Source: Trichuris trichiura (Eukaryota; Nematoda; Enoplea; Trichinellida; Trichuridae). From it: a DNA stretch of 64,000 nucleotides. Below the pieces are notes generated by a model. It was not told the DNA's origin, ran no database searches, and worked only from the letters and a program-made list of their open reading frames with translations. Of the stretch, positions 1 through 22,477 are shown piece after piece (the first letter of the stretch is position 1; each line of letters starts with the position of its first letter). The position numbers and the translations under genes were made by a program. The stretch covers positions 2,852,001 to 2,916,000 of the forward strand of contig JBAJFE010000026.1 in NCBI GenBank assembly GCA_037903355.1. Direction: 5' to 3'.

Positions 1-549
1 CGTGCACTGGAGTTTCCCGATAACAGAACCGGTTCCGTCGCTTTGACGATGCTTTTTTAATGCTTGCCGGCGCAGCTTACGCGTTTCTTCTTTTGCATAA
101 CTTCTCACCTAGGCGCTGGCAGCATTCTCCCATGGAGCGAAATATGACGAATCGGGCCTACTTGTATTCATTCGCGTCGAGCTCAATTCTATTCATTTGC
201 ATTTCTGTACCCGTGCGGGAGGTGGCCTTAACGTGTCTTCGCGAGTAAAGATATTCCAGCTTACGTAGTAATAAGCTGCCACGCTGGTTACAGTTTGCAC
301 TATGGCTGAACGGAAATAATCAAGAGTTGACACTGAAGAAAGAAGTGGGAGTTATCCACCTTCTCGAAACCAACAGTCAAAGAAAGACAGTAGACCGGTT
401 CCATGTCAGCAAGACTATCGCTAGCAACATCCAGGGACGTAAACGTGAGCAGTCAAAATGATATGATATGGAAAGCGGAGATGCGCAGTCAAAAAGGAGC
501 AGAACCTTCTTCGACCAAGTCAATGAAGCAGGATTAAATTGGTTTAAGC
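1..549 (+). pseudogene. Tigger/pogo transposon fragment, 5' part
   Basis: The stretch matches, in opposite orientation, the upstream and N-terminal part of the better preserved Tigger at 61182-63489. The shared parts are a leader near 225-300 and a start near 302 reading MAER followed by a helix-turn-helix region about glutamine/arginine-rich residues. The reading frame is broken by stops and frameshifts within 60 codons. The left end lies outside the window. The right part is interrupted at 550 by a hAT insertion and no later Tigger sequence is seen, so this is a dead remnant of a transposase that in intact form would bind terminal repeats and cut DNA at TA targets. Confidence 0.7.
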
Positions 550-1049
550 CAGGGGTGTGAAAAGTTTTTGCTGCCGCGGGCCGTTCTGACGTTTGTAAGA
601 CAGTTCACAGGCCGTACAGAATACTCAACCGAAAAACATAGCCCGCTTTGTTTGCACATATGTTCAGTAAAGTCACCCCTCTAACAAAGCCATGAGTCGA
701 GATAAAAATAATACTTCCCGTCGGTAGGCGGCCAGTGGTCCACGCTACTCATGCGCGCACTAGTGCCGCCTACTGCTTGCCTCCGAACATTAACAACGTC
801 GGTTTGTCGACAGAGAGCCGACAGCAAGGCAGTCTTCCTAGTCAGCCGGATGCTCCCTGCTTGTTACGCAAAATTTATGTTCCTACTAAGATTCACATAC
901 AACACGTTTATCGCATTTTCAAAAAATAAGCTCCCACAGTCACATTTCGCTGAATCTCACATGCATGTGCGGCTGCCTCAGCGGGTGGAAAGGAATGCTT
1001 CACGGGCCGGATAGAATGGTCTCGCGCACCGGACATTCCCCACCGCCTG
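550..1049 (+). mobile_element. hAT-type non-autonomous element, short copy
   Basis: It begins CAGGGGTGTGAAAAG and ends with the imperfect inverse ACATTCCCCACCGCCTG, the terminal inverted repeats of a hAT element. It is homologous along its length to the 694-bp copy at 17399-18092 but is internally shorter. Flanking 8-mers are GTTTAAGC (542-549) and GTTTAGGG (1050-1057), a decayed 8-bp target duplication (6 of 8 match). It has no credible transposase frame. It sits inside the Tigger fragment. Confidence 0.75.
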
Positions 1050-1257
1050 GTTTAGGGTCAGAACGTGCTTATGTATACGTATGGCAAGCTGAGGGTAATC
1101 ATTTGCTGCAATAGCTGGTTGACAGAAGTTCGTTGCTGTTTTTTGCTTATGAGAATGTTTTCTTTTTTTTCTGTCTCTCTTCTTCATGACGGGTTCATTT
1201 AATTTTTTGAAAAATATTTTACGGTATTAACCCGTTCTTTATGTAACGTTTATTGAT

Positions 1258-2545
1258 TTCATAGTAGATCTTCAGATTCACGGGTTTGGCCTGTTAGATG
1301 TATCTGTAAGTAAACTTCAAAGTGCCCTACCAACGGATGGATGAGCAAATTGTAAGAGAAAATACAGAACAATTTGTATACCGTACGTTTCGGAACTGCT
1401 CGTGTTCCGTCCTCAGCAGTGTTGGGGAGAAGGTGTTTATTCGGTAAGGGGTTTATATAGCGCATGGGAACAATGGGTGTTTGATTAGTTGGGTAGGGCG
1501 CAGCATTAGAATTTATTAATCGGCGCAGCCCATACTTCACTAACCTCCACGCCATTGTCGCGATTGATAGTGGAGTTGCTCTGGATGTACAGAGCCTCCT
1601 TAATACGCCTAAGATGTAATAAGTTTTCGTGGCATATGATCTTCGGGTGCGGGTCGAGTGTGCACCGAGATGCGTGCTCAACGATCACTGAGGCACTTAT
1701 CGCGTTCTCCATGGCTTTTCGAGGTCCGATGTCGGTGGACGCCCTCAGCCAGTGGCCTGTACCCATTGAGTCTTCGTTCGGCGTTCTTGTATGTCAACAC
1801 ATTCTTCATGTGTTGGCCGAATCTTTTAAGTAAAGTGTTGCCCGTTTCTCCTATGTAGGAGGGGTTGCAACCACACTTTATTTGGTAAATGACACCGGGT
1901 CTGCTGTCAAAAGGAACCTTGATCTTGTCATTTCTCACAATCGAACGAAGATTACATGAACTTTTAAATCTCACATTGAAATTTAAGGAGCGCCCCAGTC
2001 TCCTGATTCGTTCACTTAAACCACTGTAGTAGGGAAGGAGCAGCACCGGGCGTTGTTGGTTATCAGGCGGGGACGGTGATGAAGGTTTATTTTGTTGGCA
2101 CTGTTTAATAATGGAATTGATGAATTTACTGGGGTACCCGTTACTGCATAGTGTGTTATGTGTCTTAATTCTGTATTTAAATATTCGGGGTGACAAACCG
2201 TTAGGGCCCTGTCAACCATCCCTTTAACTATACCTCTTTTAACTGAAATAGGGTGATGAGAAGAAAAGTTTAGGTGCCGGTCTGAGTGGGTGGGTTTCCT
2301 ATAAACTGTTGTTTTTAACTTATTTCCTTGTTTAATGACTAAGACATCTAGAAAAGGGAGTTTGCAATTATTTTCCTTCTCAATGGTTAGCGTTATCTGT
2401 TACAAATTGTTCTGTATTTTCTCTTACAATTTGCTCATCCATCCTTTGGTAGGGCACTTTGAAGTTTACTTACAGATACATCCAACAGGCCAAACCCGTG
2501 AATCTGAAGATCTACTATGAAACAGAGTACCAGCCTATTCTCTGA
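1258..2545 (-). pseudogene. Penelope-like element (PLE), 5'-truncated copy with inverted tail
   Basis: Positions 1262-2399 are by eye about 98% identical to 44068-45208, the 3' half of the PLE at 44068-46672. They cover the end of the reverse transcriptase and the GIY-YIG endonuclease domain, whose motif reads SYIGETGNTLLKRFGQH on the minus strand. A 4-base deletion near 2160 and small changes near 1726-1770 break the frame. At 2400 the coding match stops abruptly and is followed by about 120 bp that are the exact inverse of the element's own left tail (1262-1375). The insert is therefore bounded by inverted copies of the PLE terminal sequence (pLTR). High identity to the other copy implies recent transposition. 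Confidence 0.85.
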
Positions 2546-3355
2546 GTGACTCAGTATGAACGGCTTTGCTTCTTTCATATTGCTAATCTATCTTGCAGCA
2601 AGTGTTGCTCTAAATAATTCCTATTGGTCAAGTTTATTTCTGAATTTAAGCTGACTCTAGCTGCATCTGAAGGCTCATGAAAGATTTGTCTAATGAACAT
2701 TTTCGACGTGGACCATTTGTCTCATGGACCTTTCGCCGAGGATCTTTAGGTAGCGGACGTTTTGTAATGGACTATTTGTCCGTGATCCGTTTCAGCATGT
2801 GTTCGATTATCTGAGGCACCTCGGCTCCGGTTAGTAAGGATAATCAATGCTTGAATGTAAATAAATGCTCAACGTTCCATTAAGAACGGAGGTTTTGTAG
2901 CCCTTATGCCAGGTTTTACCCTGCGTATGTATAATGAGAACGTTTAATTACTTGTTTTATGACTTATTACACAGAGACTGCAAATGGCATGTACTTCTTA
3001 ATGCACGCAACAACAAAATGTTAGCATAAGTGAGAACTTTTACTACATGGCACTCATCGAAACATAATTATACACTGGTGGACGTTTCTCAAAAAGCTCA
3101 ATGTGTATGATCAAATTCATTCTTATAAAGTGATGACGCCTTTCTTTATAAAACTGATCACTAAATGAACACGAAAACTGTGTATCAGCTACTCAGACAG
3201 CAAGGAGCTGGACTCACAGAAGCATTGTCAGGGTAAAACTACTAAACACGCTAAAACATTAAGGACGAGCACGAATCAGTTAACCCAAGCTATTGATAAA
3301 ACTATGCCTCTCCTAAGACGATAACAATATGCTACTGGAACCTACGCGTTATGGA
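2546..3355. other. No gene seen; LDH 3' flank
   Basis: AT-rich DNA downstream of the LDH stop codon. I see no open frame, repeat or RNA gene that I can name. It presumably holds the LDH 3' UTR and polyadenylation site, but I cannot fix a cleavage site. Confidence 0.4.
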
Positions 3356-14330
<10,975 letters not shown>

Positions 14331-16663
14331 TGTCCGCAGCTAATGCTTACAAAGCTAGAAATTATAGCACAATGAATAAAATAAGGAATGACGGATGAAT
14401 TTTCTATTCTAAATAATACGCCTAAGTTGATCTGCACGGCACGCGGACTTAACCAACGGCAATAGAAGACCGAAAATTTGACCAAGGCACTGGCGAGAAC
14501 CGAGGCTACTTCGTAAAATTACCAAGAAGAATAAAAGATTCCTACGCAAAATAGGAAGGAAAGAATTAGCAAAGATTGCTACTGGAGCACGAAAGCCATA
14601 GCGACAAGCAGCACGATTAACACACAGCTCATACTACTCCTACACGCGAACAGCTGAGCGGAATGTAATGCTTCAGGAACAACTGAAAGTCACCAACTTT
14701 AAAGCAAGCTACCAGAAGCGATAACTGATCGTATAACTTGAAGTATGTGCCCGCTGATGTGTATTAGGACAGGCGCGACGCAGCTAACTTTTGTCTCGTC
14801 TCGATGGCGGAACTTACTATTTCATTACTCAAATCAATACGGTAATGATCACCGAAAACTATTATGCAGCCAGACTACAGGCCGATGGAGGAGGACAACA
14901 CTTGTTTGGGCAGGATAGTAGAGTGTGTGCGCGTACGTGGCTGCTTAGGATTAAACTCATTATAAGCGTCTAAAGACAAAATACCCACACTAAAAAACAA
15001 GAACTGCTTGAGCCCTGAGCAACTTCAAACAACTGGAAACTCGACAGCTACGACACGCGAAACCGTCTGAGCACCAAACAGCCAAGCTATTCAGCCTACT
15101 CCTAACTTACGCATACGTAGAAATCAAGTTCGTTAACTACCGTACTACGCAAACAGCACCGGAATAACTGGCGCATCATACAGCAACGAACTGGAATGAC
15201 TAAATTTTCGAATAGAAAATCAAACAAAATGGATGCGCCACGTATGGCTGCAGGCAACTTTGCGATGCGCTTCTTCACCGTGTGGCATTTCTCCGCTGCT
15301 CCATTTCACCGAAATTCTGTTTGGCCGCAAATTCATTTTGCTGCGTCGCATTAATCTGGGCTGGCGAATTGGCAACGCTTATGCCTTACCGCTTGTCTCT
15401 TGACCTTAGGTCTATTTTCGGTTATACATAGGCGGCAAATAGTTTCAGCTTTCGTGCTCTATTGATTCATCGTTCCTTGGTTGCTGCAGGAGGTTCACAG
15501 GTTTTCATTTGGGGTTTTCTTTTCTCTGCCTTCATTCGATTCTTTTGCTTCAACTGTCTTTGAAGATCTCCTTTATTTCGCTGCGTCACTTCGTATGCAA
15601 TCATTTAATTACCCCAGTGATTGTCAACTGGGTAGCAGCACTCCCGGTGGCGCTGGTAACAATAGGCCCTATAGGGGATGCTGTAGGAGCTTCGGCGCAT
15701 AGATAAGTTAGAAGAGTAAAAGAATGCTATGAGAAAAATTTTTAGGTGTTTGCCCCCATGTAAAATAAAGCGCACGAGATCAACTGTTCCGTTTAGACAG
15801 TGTGATCGTATGTAGTACATAGGCACAATCTGCGAAGAAGCAGAACTACTGTGAGTGGTTATTTTTGTGCTAGGCAGTCAATGCAGCCGGAAGTAAGCGT
15901 GCAGCCTTCTGACTGGAACAGCACTGTGAATCTCAGCGGTCTAGAGATGCAGCTAGCAGAAAAGGTGGCTCAGCCTGTTTTGTCAGCACTTGCCGGTCGC
16001 CTGAAGACAGGTAAACTGGTGGCCTGTCAACAATTTCGCCATTTGCCATATTTTGGCCGTCTTGTACGTGGAGAAAATGCGTTACGGCCACTCTTTAGTA
16101 GTAATCGGCGAGCACACACCAAAAATAGCGTACTGCGGAGTACCGCGATAACAGCTAGAAAAATGTTGCGTACTCAACATAGGGTCGTTCCATGGGCGTC
16201 AGGACGATGTGCTCTGGTTGAGTTCAATGCCAGCGCGAGAGTGACTACTGTGCGGTGACTGCCGGCATATTGGCAGTATGTTGTTGGCGTTTCACTCACA
16301 GCGTGGAAATAATAACGAAATTTTCTTGTTGTTTTCTTCTCATGCTGAACTTAGTTGCACTTGACGGCGGAGTGCAAGAGCGGAAAGAGGAGAGTGAAGA
16401 GAGAAGATGATGGGGGCGCAGAGACAATCTGATATGCAAAGGTGACGATGACTCGGAGAAGTTTGGAAAACGCAGAACCACCATAACTTAGCACTCTAGA
16501 ATGATCACACTTTACTCAATCGCTTATATGTTTCTCTGCTTTTAAAATTTGCTGCCTCACTGCCGTTAGCACACAGGCCTTAATTGTCGCTGCGAGTATA
16601 TTCAACTTGTACATGTAGTCCACTGCCACTATTTTGTTATAGCTGACTCCTTTCGTTAGCCTA
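14331..16663. other. LDH upstream region; one unexplained ORF
   Basis: The LDH promoter and 5' UTR should lie just right of 14330. I see no TATA box or other element that I would defend. A 135-codon frame without an ATG start spans 15851-16258 (+); composition is unremarkable and it resembles nothing I know. Otherwise empty. Confidence 0.3.
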
Positions 16664-16668
16664 CTATG

Positions 16669-16906
16669 TGTCACGAACCGAGCCGAAATGGTGACAACAT
16701 AGGAAACACGCACGATGATACGAAGTCTACTAGCGCCCACGAAAGCGACCGTTCTCTGCGACGTCGACAGAAAAAACTAAACTTAAGCCTCGCGGGCAAG
16801 CAAACGCGATGTCAGAATTAGGTAAACGTTCGGCATGGGCGACTACAGCGACGAAACTTCCTCCTCATGCTGACAGCCTGGACTCTAAACGTCTTCGTTC
16901 ACGGCA
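16669..16906 (-). mobile_element. Solo LTR of the BEL/Pao element
   Basis: This 238-bp unit is the inverse of the 3' LTR at 22239-22477 with the same borders, TGTCACGAAC... to ...GTTCACGGCA here. It is flanked by the exact 5-bp repeat CTATG (16664-16668 and 16907-16911). LTR-LTR recombination of a former full element explains a lone LTR with an intact target duplication. Confidence 0.9.
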
Positions 16907-16911
16907 CTATG

Positions 16912-17390
16912 TAAATTCGCCGTCGTTGATTCCTGCCCTCCGTTGTAAGGAACATTTGCGCCAAGAACGAAGACTTCAAGTTGCTGAACTGTACTGTTGT
17001 AAGCGAGTATGCGACGAAAGAAAGAGTCATAACGGGGAAATGAATGCCTTCTTATATAGGGCATGTTGCTCCCATTATTGGGGTCCTGCAGTTCAGTTTA
17101 GCGTGGCCTTACAGTCGGTTCGCGTCTAATGGGCCACATCCCGCGGCCAGTGCCGCGCTAGATACGGATCATTGGACTAACTAGTGCTCAATCCTGAGTA
17201 ATTCACACTCGTGTGGTGTTTCAGGGCAATCTGCGGACAGAGCTTCCTTGCCCTGTGCTCTGCAAGAACTTTCATCCACTCTCTGGCATTGCCACACAGT
17301 TCTCGTTCGGTTAACGGTTTTTTTATAGACCTTTAACTCCTCAGAATCAGTTAGCTTCGGGTCACTTTTCATCCTTGCTAATCTTCGTTC
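16912..17390. other. Unassigned DNA
   Basis: Short overlapping frames on both strands, none recognised. Confidence 0.3.
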
Positions 17391-17398
17391 GGTTAGAC

Positions 17399-18092
17399 CA
17401 GGGGTGGGGAACCTTTTTGGTGCCGCGGGCCGTTTAGACGTTTATAAGACCGTTCGCTGGCCGTATAGCATACTTAAACGAAAAACAGCCTGCTTTATTT
17501 GCACGTATGTTTATTAAGTCACCCCTAATGGGATGCTTGGAACTGCTTTTCGCTGGTGAGGCAACTCCCAGATAAAAGACAGAATTTGGAGACAATTCTG
17601 CAACCCAGTTGTCAAGAACATAATCGCAACTAGACAGAACGAAATAACCTTTTTGTAACCTTGAAATAACTTCGAAGACGTAAAGGACAGGAAGCCGGCG
17701 CAAACCGATGAGAACGATGCTAGTGACCACTGAGAGCAAAAAAAGCAGAAGTGCTCTAGCAAGCTGGACAGTCCTTATCTCGAATAAAGCAATGGTCCAC
17801 GCTACTTATGCGCACACACACACTATAGTGCCGCCCACTGCTTGTCACCGAGGACTAACAATGTCGGTTTGTCGACAGAGAGCTGTCAGCAACGCAGTCT
17901 TTCGAGCCAGCCTGACGCTCCCTGCTTGTTACGCAAGATTTATCTTTTTACTAGGATTCACATACAATACGTTTATCGCATTATGAAAAATAACCTCCCA
18001 CAATCACATTTAACTGAATCTCGCATCCATGTGCGGTTGCCCCAGCGGGTGGGCGGAAAATGGTCTCGCGGGCCGGACGTTCCCCACCCCTG
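17399..18092 (+). mobile_element. hAT-type non-autonomous element, 694 bp
   Basis: Ends are CAGGGGTGGGGAACCTTTTT and the inverse ...GGACGTTCCCCACCCCTG. The exact 8-bp duplication GGTTAGAC flanks it (17391-17398, 18093-18100), diagnostic of hAT insertion. The interior is shared with the shorter copy at 550-1049. Overlapping frames are short, so it must have been moved by a transposase supplied elsewhere. Confidence 0.92.
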
Positions 18093-18100
18093 GGTTAGAC

Positions 18101-19010
18101 AGTGTTCTCTTATCTCTGCGTAACGTTCACCTTAGGGCAGTGTTAACCAAGATTTCTATGGTCAGGTACCCATCGGCCGTTTAAATGTTCCCGGCCTTCA
18201 TTGTTCTTCTCATCCTCATTCTCCTATTTTGATTCAAATGCTTCTATGCCTTTTCCAAAATATGCATGCCATAAGGCAGATGAAATAATCTCTTTTAGGC
18301 AATGTTGTTAAAATATAGCGACCTTAGGACTTGATTCGCGCCCAAGGATGAAGGGCAGGTCAGGCCATACTTCCTTCATTTCCGCGAACATACAAGCATT
18401 TGTCAGTCCCTAACTGGCTAGCAGCAGTGAGTAAAGCAGCTGGCAAATGAAACCTCCTCCTTCGCTCTATGACGACGGGGACATGGGAAAAACATGGCGC
18501 GATCTCAAAGGCGCTGAGTGCAACAACGTACTTCATGAATTGGCTTGACGGTGCATGTGACCGGCGATCATAGATTATGATCTCGTTTTCGTCTCCCTGC
18601 CCTAGATAGAAGAACATGAAATGGTGTCGACTGTGGTTTCTGCGCTGCATTTCCGGGATGACAAAGGAAGCGTGGTTGGCTGTTCGCAGTAACGGTTCCG
18701 AACTACTCGCTAAAGGGAAACTGACGCACCCAGAGTGACCGACTGGCAAACGTTTGATCCAAGGTGCCTTCTTCAGGAAGAACAGAATGTCTCGGAACAC
18801 TGTTGTCAGAGGAAACGTTTGCAGTCTTAACCATAAGTACTTTTGAAGCTACACGGCAGCTGGGATTGAAGCACAGGCACAAGATTTGCATACGGAGCTC
18901 TGCTTCGTTTGATAATTTTCCGACACCTGCCGCCAGAATTTTCTTCAGGAATTCGTTCGCATTCCGCATTCCAGTCAGAGTTTATCCACGCTTGAAACGA
19001 ACTCCATCTC
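18101..19010. other. Unassigned DNA with two overlapping minus-strand ORFs
   Basis: Frames at 18800-18360 (146 codons) and 18969-18703 (88 codons) overlap. Neither has a motif I recognise and no splice sites clearly join them. They could be gag remnants of the neighbouring retroelement, but that is a guess. Confidence 0.25.
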
Positions 19011-19016
19011 GATGGA

Positions 19017-20563
19017 AGTCGTTTTGCCGACAGTCGGTTCGTCGGTAGCCGTTTCCTTTAGAAGTCTGTTCGTCGTCAGGTCGGATCATCGGCATGTCGG
19101 TTTGTGAAGAAGTCGGTTCGTCGACGTGCCGGTTTGTGGAGAGGTCGATTGGTCAACTTGTCGGTTTCTGGACAAGTTGGTTCCTCGACATTCCAGTCCG
19201 TCGACCGGTCGTTCTGTACACTGCAATTGCAAACGAAACTTGTCTAACAGAATCTGTTAAATAACATTTTCCTGAAGGCACTTCCGCGTTTCGTGCAATA
19301 TGAAACAAAACAGATGGGTATATTAAATAAACGTTATTTTAAAGAACGGGCTGTAAACCGCAAAAAGTTTTAAAAGAAACGTTTACAAAACGCACCCGCT
19401 ATGAAGAAAGAAAAAGAAAAAATGAGTCAGAATGTGCATGCGAGCACAAGAAACAAAGAGGAAAATGAAAGGTGGAGAAGAAAGAAGGTAAAGACGCGGG
19501 AAAAATGACAGTTTTAAACCCGTTTGCCTAAAAAAGACGATTACATATTGTTTGTTTGCTCGTTGTTGCTCTTTGTTGGTGTTGTCGCCGTCCTGGAAGG
19601 TCGGTTGGGTGCTCGCTGCACCGTCTGACTGACTATGTGGGACCAAGATAGACCTGTCGGCTCAAGATAGAGCTGACGGCTGAGGTCTCTGCCGAAGTCG
19701 GTCGGCTTGCTAACATGAAAACTGAACTGACGGGCGGCACACTTAGCGCTAACGATGGGTCTTGCTTGACCCGAAAGCGTCTCAACCTAACGTTTGTGAA
19801 ATAAACGTTCTTTTAAAGAACGGATTGTGAACTGCAAGAATTTTTGAAAGAGACTTAGCTAACTATATAGCTGGCTGCAATCTTTCAGCGCAATGCTCTT
19901 TTCATTAATCTGAAAACCTTGAACACGGGGTGTTTCTTAACGGGGCAATGGATTTTCATCTCTACTTCATACGGTATGTATTCTTGCCCGTTGATGGGTT
20001 CTGAAATTAAACCGAAGCAAATGCCCTACCAACGGATGGATGAGCAATTATTAAGGAAAAATACAGAAGGACGGGACATTAAGGAAAAATACAATTATTA
20101 AGGAAAATTACCACCATCGCTGACGACGGGACAAGGTTAGTCCGGAAAGCTCCGAACTGTTTAAGTACTTGTTCTGTATTTTTCCTTAATAACTGATCAT
20201 CCATCCGTTGGTAGGGCATTTGCTTCGGTTTAATTTCAGAACCCATCAACGGGCAAGAATACATACCGTATGAAGTAGAGATGAAAATCTGAAAACCGTT
20301 ATCATACAATTCGTTCGACCTTCAATTTGTCGAATTTAAACGCCATTCGTGCACTGACTTGCATAAAACGCAAAAGTGCCTTCAGGAAGATGTTATTTAA
20401 CAGACTGTTAGAAAAATTTCGTGTGCAATTGCGCCGTACAAAAAATGACCTGTTGACGAACCGACCTGACCACAAGCCGGCATGTCGACGATCTAACCTG
20501 ACGACGAACACACCTCTCAACGAAACAGGTACCGACGAACCGACTGTCGGCGAAACGACTGTA
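19017..20563. mobile_element. Foldback-type element with long repeat-rich inverted ends
   Basis: About 280 bp on the left (19017-19296) and about 230 bp on the right (to 20563) are inverses of each other. They share GCCGACAGTCGGTTCGTCGG near the outside and GTTAAATAACAT...TTCCTGAAGGCAC near the inside. The arms are made of degenerate tandem units around GTCGGTTCGTCGAC. The interior (about 1 kb) contains two direct repeats (19325-19380 and 19797-19855, around AATAAACGTT...AAAGAACGG) and the inserted palindromic element at 19919-20285. No transposase frame was recognised, and I could not define a target duplication. Confidence 0.75.
19919..20285 (+). mobile_element. PLE-end palindromic element (H4) with hammerhead-like centre
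   Basis: A leader (TTGAACACGGGGTGTTTCTT) is followed by a left arm, a centre and an inverted right arm sharing CTACCAACGGATGGATGAGC. Exact 12-bp flanks AATCTGAAAACC (19907-19918 and 20286-20297) show it inserted into the foldback element. The centre (20120-20150) reads CTGACGA, then a stem CGGGAC/GTCCG, then GAAAGC. Confidence 0.88.
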
Positions 20564-20565
20564 AT

Positions 20566-22238
20566 CTGCAGAGCAACATCTTTTTCCATGGACAGAGCTA
20601 TAGTCGTCCCATCGTTAAATGTATCCAATCGCATTATTGACTGGTCAAGTATAGAAGGCCGTCTCTGTCATTTGAATGATCTCCTTCTTGTCAAAATCGG
20701 TTATGCCCAGGTAGAGCTGCTCCTTGGAGCTGATGATTTCGATGTTATCTAGCCACTAGAAGTACGGCGACCTGCGAGGAAAGGACAGCCGTATGGCGTA
20801 AAGATGCCGTTGAGTTGGACAGTCTGTGGCCGTTTCTCGTTATCGAAGGAAGAACGGACTTTACCCTCGATTCACATCAATCGGGTCATCATCAAGGCAG
20901 CGGAAGATGAAATACCACTCATAGAAACCCTGGAGAAATTTTGGTCGACGAAGAGCTTTGGTACCAAACCAAATAGTAGAGTACGCGCAACGTCTTTTGA
21001 ATTCCTCCACTGCGTACTTCGCCCATCGTTTCTCAGTCAGATTGCTATGGAAACCAGCGTTCACCAACGTTGGCATCGATTTTGTGGACCGTTTGAAGTA
21101 ATTGTCAAATGCAGTCGAGAAAAGCGTTACGGTTGAATATTCACCTGTTTGGTAAGTCGAGCAGTGCACCTAAAGTTGACTCCGTCGTTGAACTTGAATT
21201 CCGTCATCCAAGCGGTGAAGAGGTTCATTTCACACCGCGGTCGACCAAGAAATATAATGTCTGATAATGGCCGTAGTTTCGTGAAATCAGCAAAATGTTT
21301 TTGTCAGGAGTGGTCAGAAGTTAATATCGAAGGGCTAAGTGCCAGGCTAGCTGATTTACGTATTGAATGAAAATTTTCGCCTCCCCCATGGTCTACACTT
21401 TGGCGGCACTTGGGAACGATTAATTGGCGTGGCAAAAAGGCCCTATGTGCAACTTTACACGGGAACAGCTACACACACGAGGTCTTAACTACTATATCTG
21501 CAGAGCACCTCTTCCCTTTGCACGGAAACAGGAGTGTACACACTGCACCGTGAAGTAGAAGATGATAATGTAGGCAACATCCGCCTACATTTTCTTCTCG
21601 AACGACAAAATCGAGCTCTGTGTGATGACTCGAAACAAGCAAAACAAACCGAAGTTTTTCAGTATTGTGTATCTGCAGAATATGGGGCATTGCTGAGTGG
21701 AAGACCGCTATGCTAAATTGGTGAGGATCTTTTGAACCCGGAACCATTAAGCCCCTTTCATGCTTCTGGCAAGAAGAATGAATATCAACGTATCTGTAGA
21801 CGTCTCTTGCGACAAGGAATGCACCTCGAATAAACATTGGAGCAACGCGCAAAGGATCATGGATCGATTTTGGCGGCGCTGACAATAGGAATACTTGCCA
21901 ACATTGTAGCACAGATCCTGGTGGACGAAAAACACTGCCAACGTGAAAGTTGGCGACGTAGTAGTAATCGTCGAGCCGCAGCAACCGCATGGACATTGAC
22001 CGCTGGACCGTATAACTCACACTGTCGAGGGCACTGATGACCGTGTTCGAATCGCTACGGTGAAAACTAAGAATCGGTCTTATGTTAGGCCCGTGACTCA
22101 TTTAGGACTTACCGAAAGTTTTGGTTAAAATTACCATTGCCCCATTTCGTCCGTCTTAATTCTTTCGTTTGTCTCGCCGTTGCATAACTACTGTGTTCAT
22201 GCTTGTGTTTCCACCAGTGGGGAATCTGTGGGGAGGTG
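20566..22238 (+). pseudogene. BEL/Pao retrotransposon pol relic
   Basis: In order on the plus strand: retroviral-type aspartic peptidase segment (SNRIIDWSSIEGRLCHLNDL near 20625-20685 and VELLLGADDFDVI near 20710), PLEVRR...MPLSWTVCGRF near 20754-20833, then a jump to the integrase: FCGPFEVIVKCSREKRYG near 21080-21133, SRAVHLKLTPSLNLNSVIQA near 21152, RGRPRNIMSDNGRSFVKSAK near 21233-21293, and the C-terminal KVGDVVVIVEPQQPHGH...SYVRPVTHLGL near 21950-22107. The reverse transcriptase and RNase H are missing between about 20930 and 20990, and many stops remain. It cannot be active. Confidence 0.85.
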
Positions 22239-22477
22239 TGTCAGGAACGAAGACGTTTAGAGTCGAGGCTGTCAGCGTGAGGCGGAAGTTTCGTCGCTGT
22301 GGTCGCCCATGCGGAACGGCTACCTAACTTTGACATCGCATTCGCTTGCTTGCCAGGCTTAAGTTTTAGTTTTGTTGGTCGACGTCGCAGAGAACGGTCG
22401 CTTTCGTGTGCTCTTGTAAGCATTGTATCCCCGTGCGTATTTCGTCTCCTATCACCATTTCGGCTCAGTTCGTGACA
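22239..22477 (+). repeat. BEL/Pao 3' LTR
   Basis: TGTCAGGAAC... to ...AGTTCGTGACA, 239 bp, directly after a purine-rich GGGGAATCTGTGGGGAGG tract that fits a polypurine primer. It matches the inverse of the solo LTR at 16669-16906. The matching 5' LTR is not seen; the left of the element is replaced by or adjoins the foldback element. Confidence 0.85.

Noticed and set aside
15851..16258. 135-codon ORF as a possible gene
   Set aside because: No ATG at the start, no recognised motif, no supporting splice context.
18360..18969. Two overlapping minus-strand ORFs as a gene
   Set aside because: No family recognised and no convincing junction between frames; length is compatible with chance.
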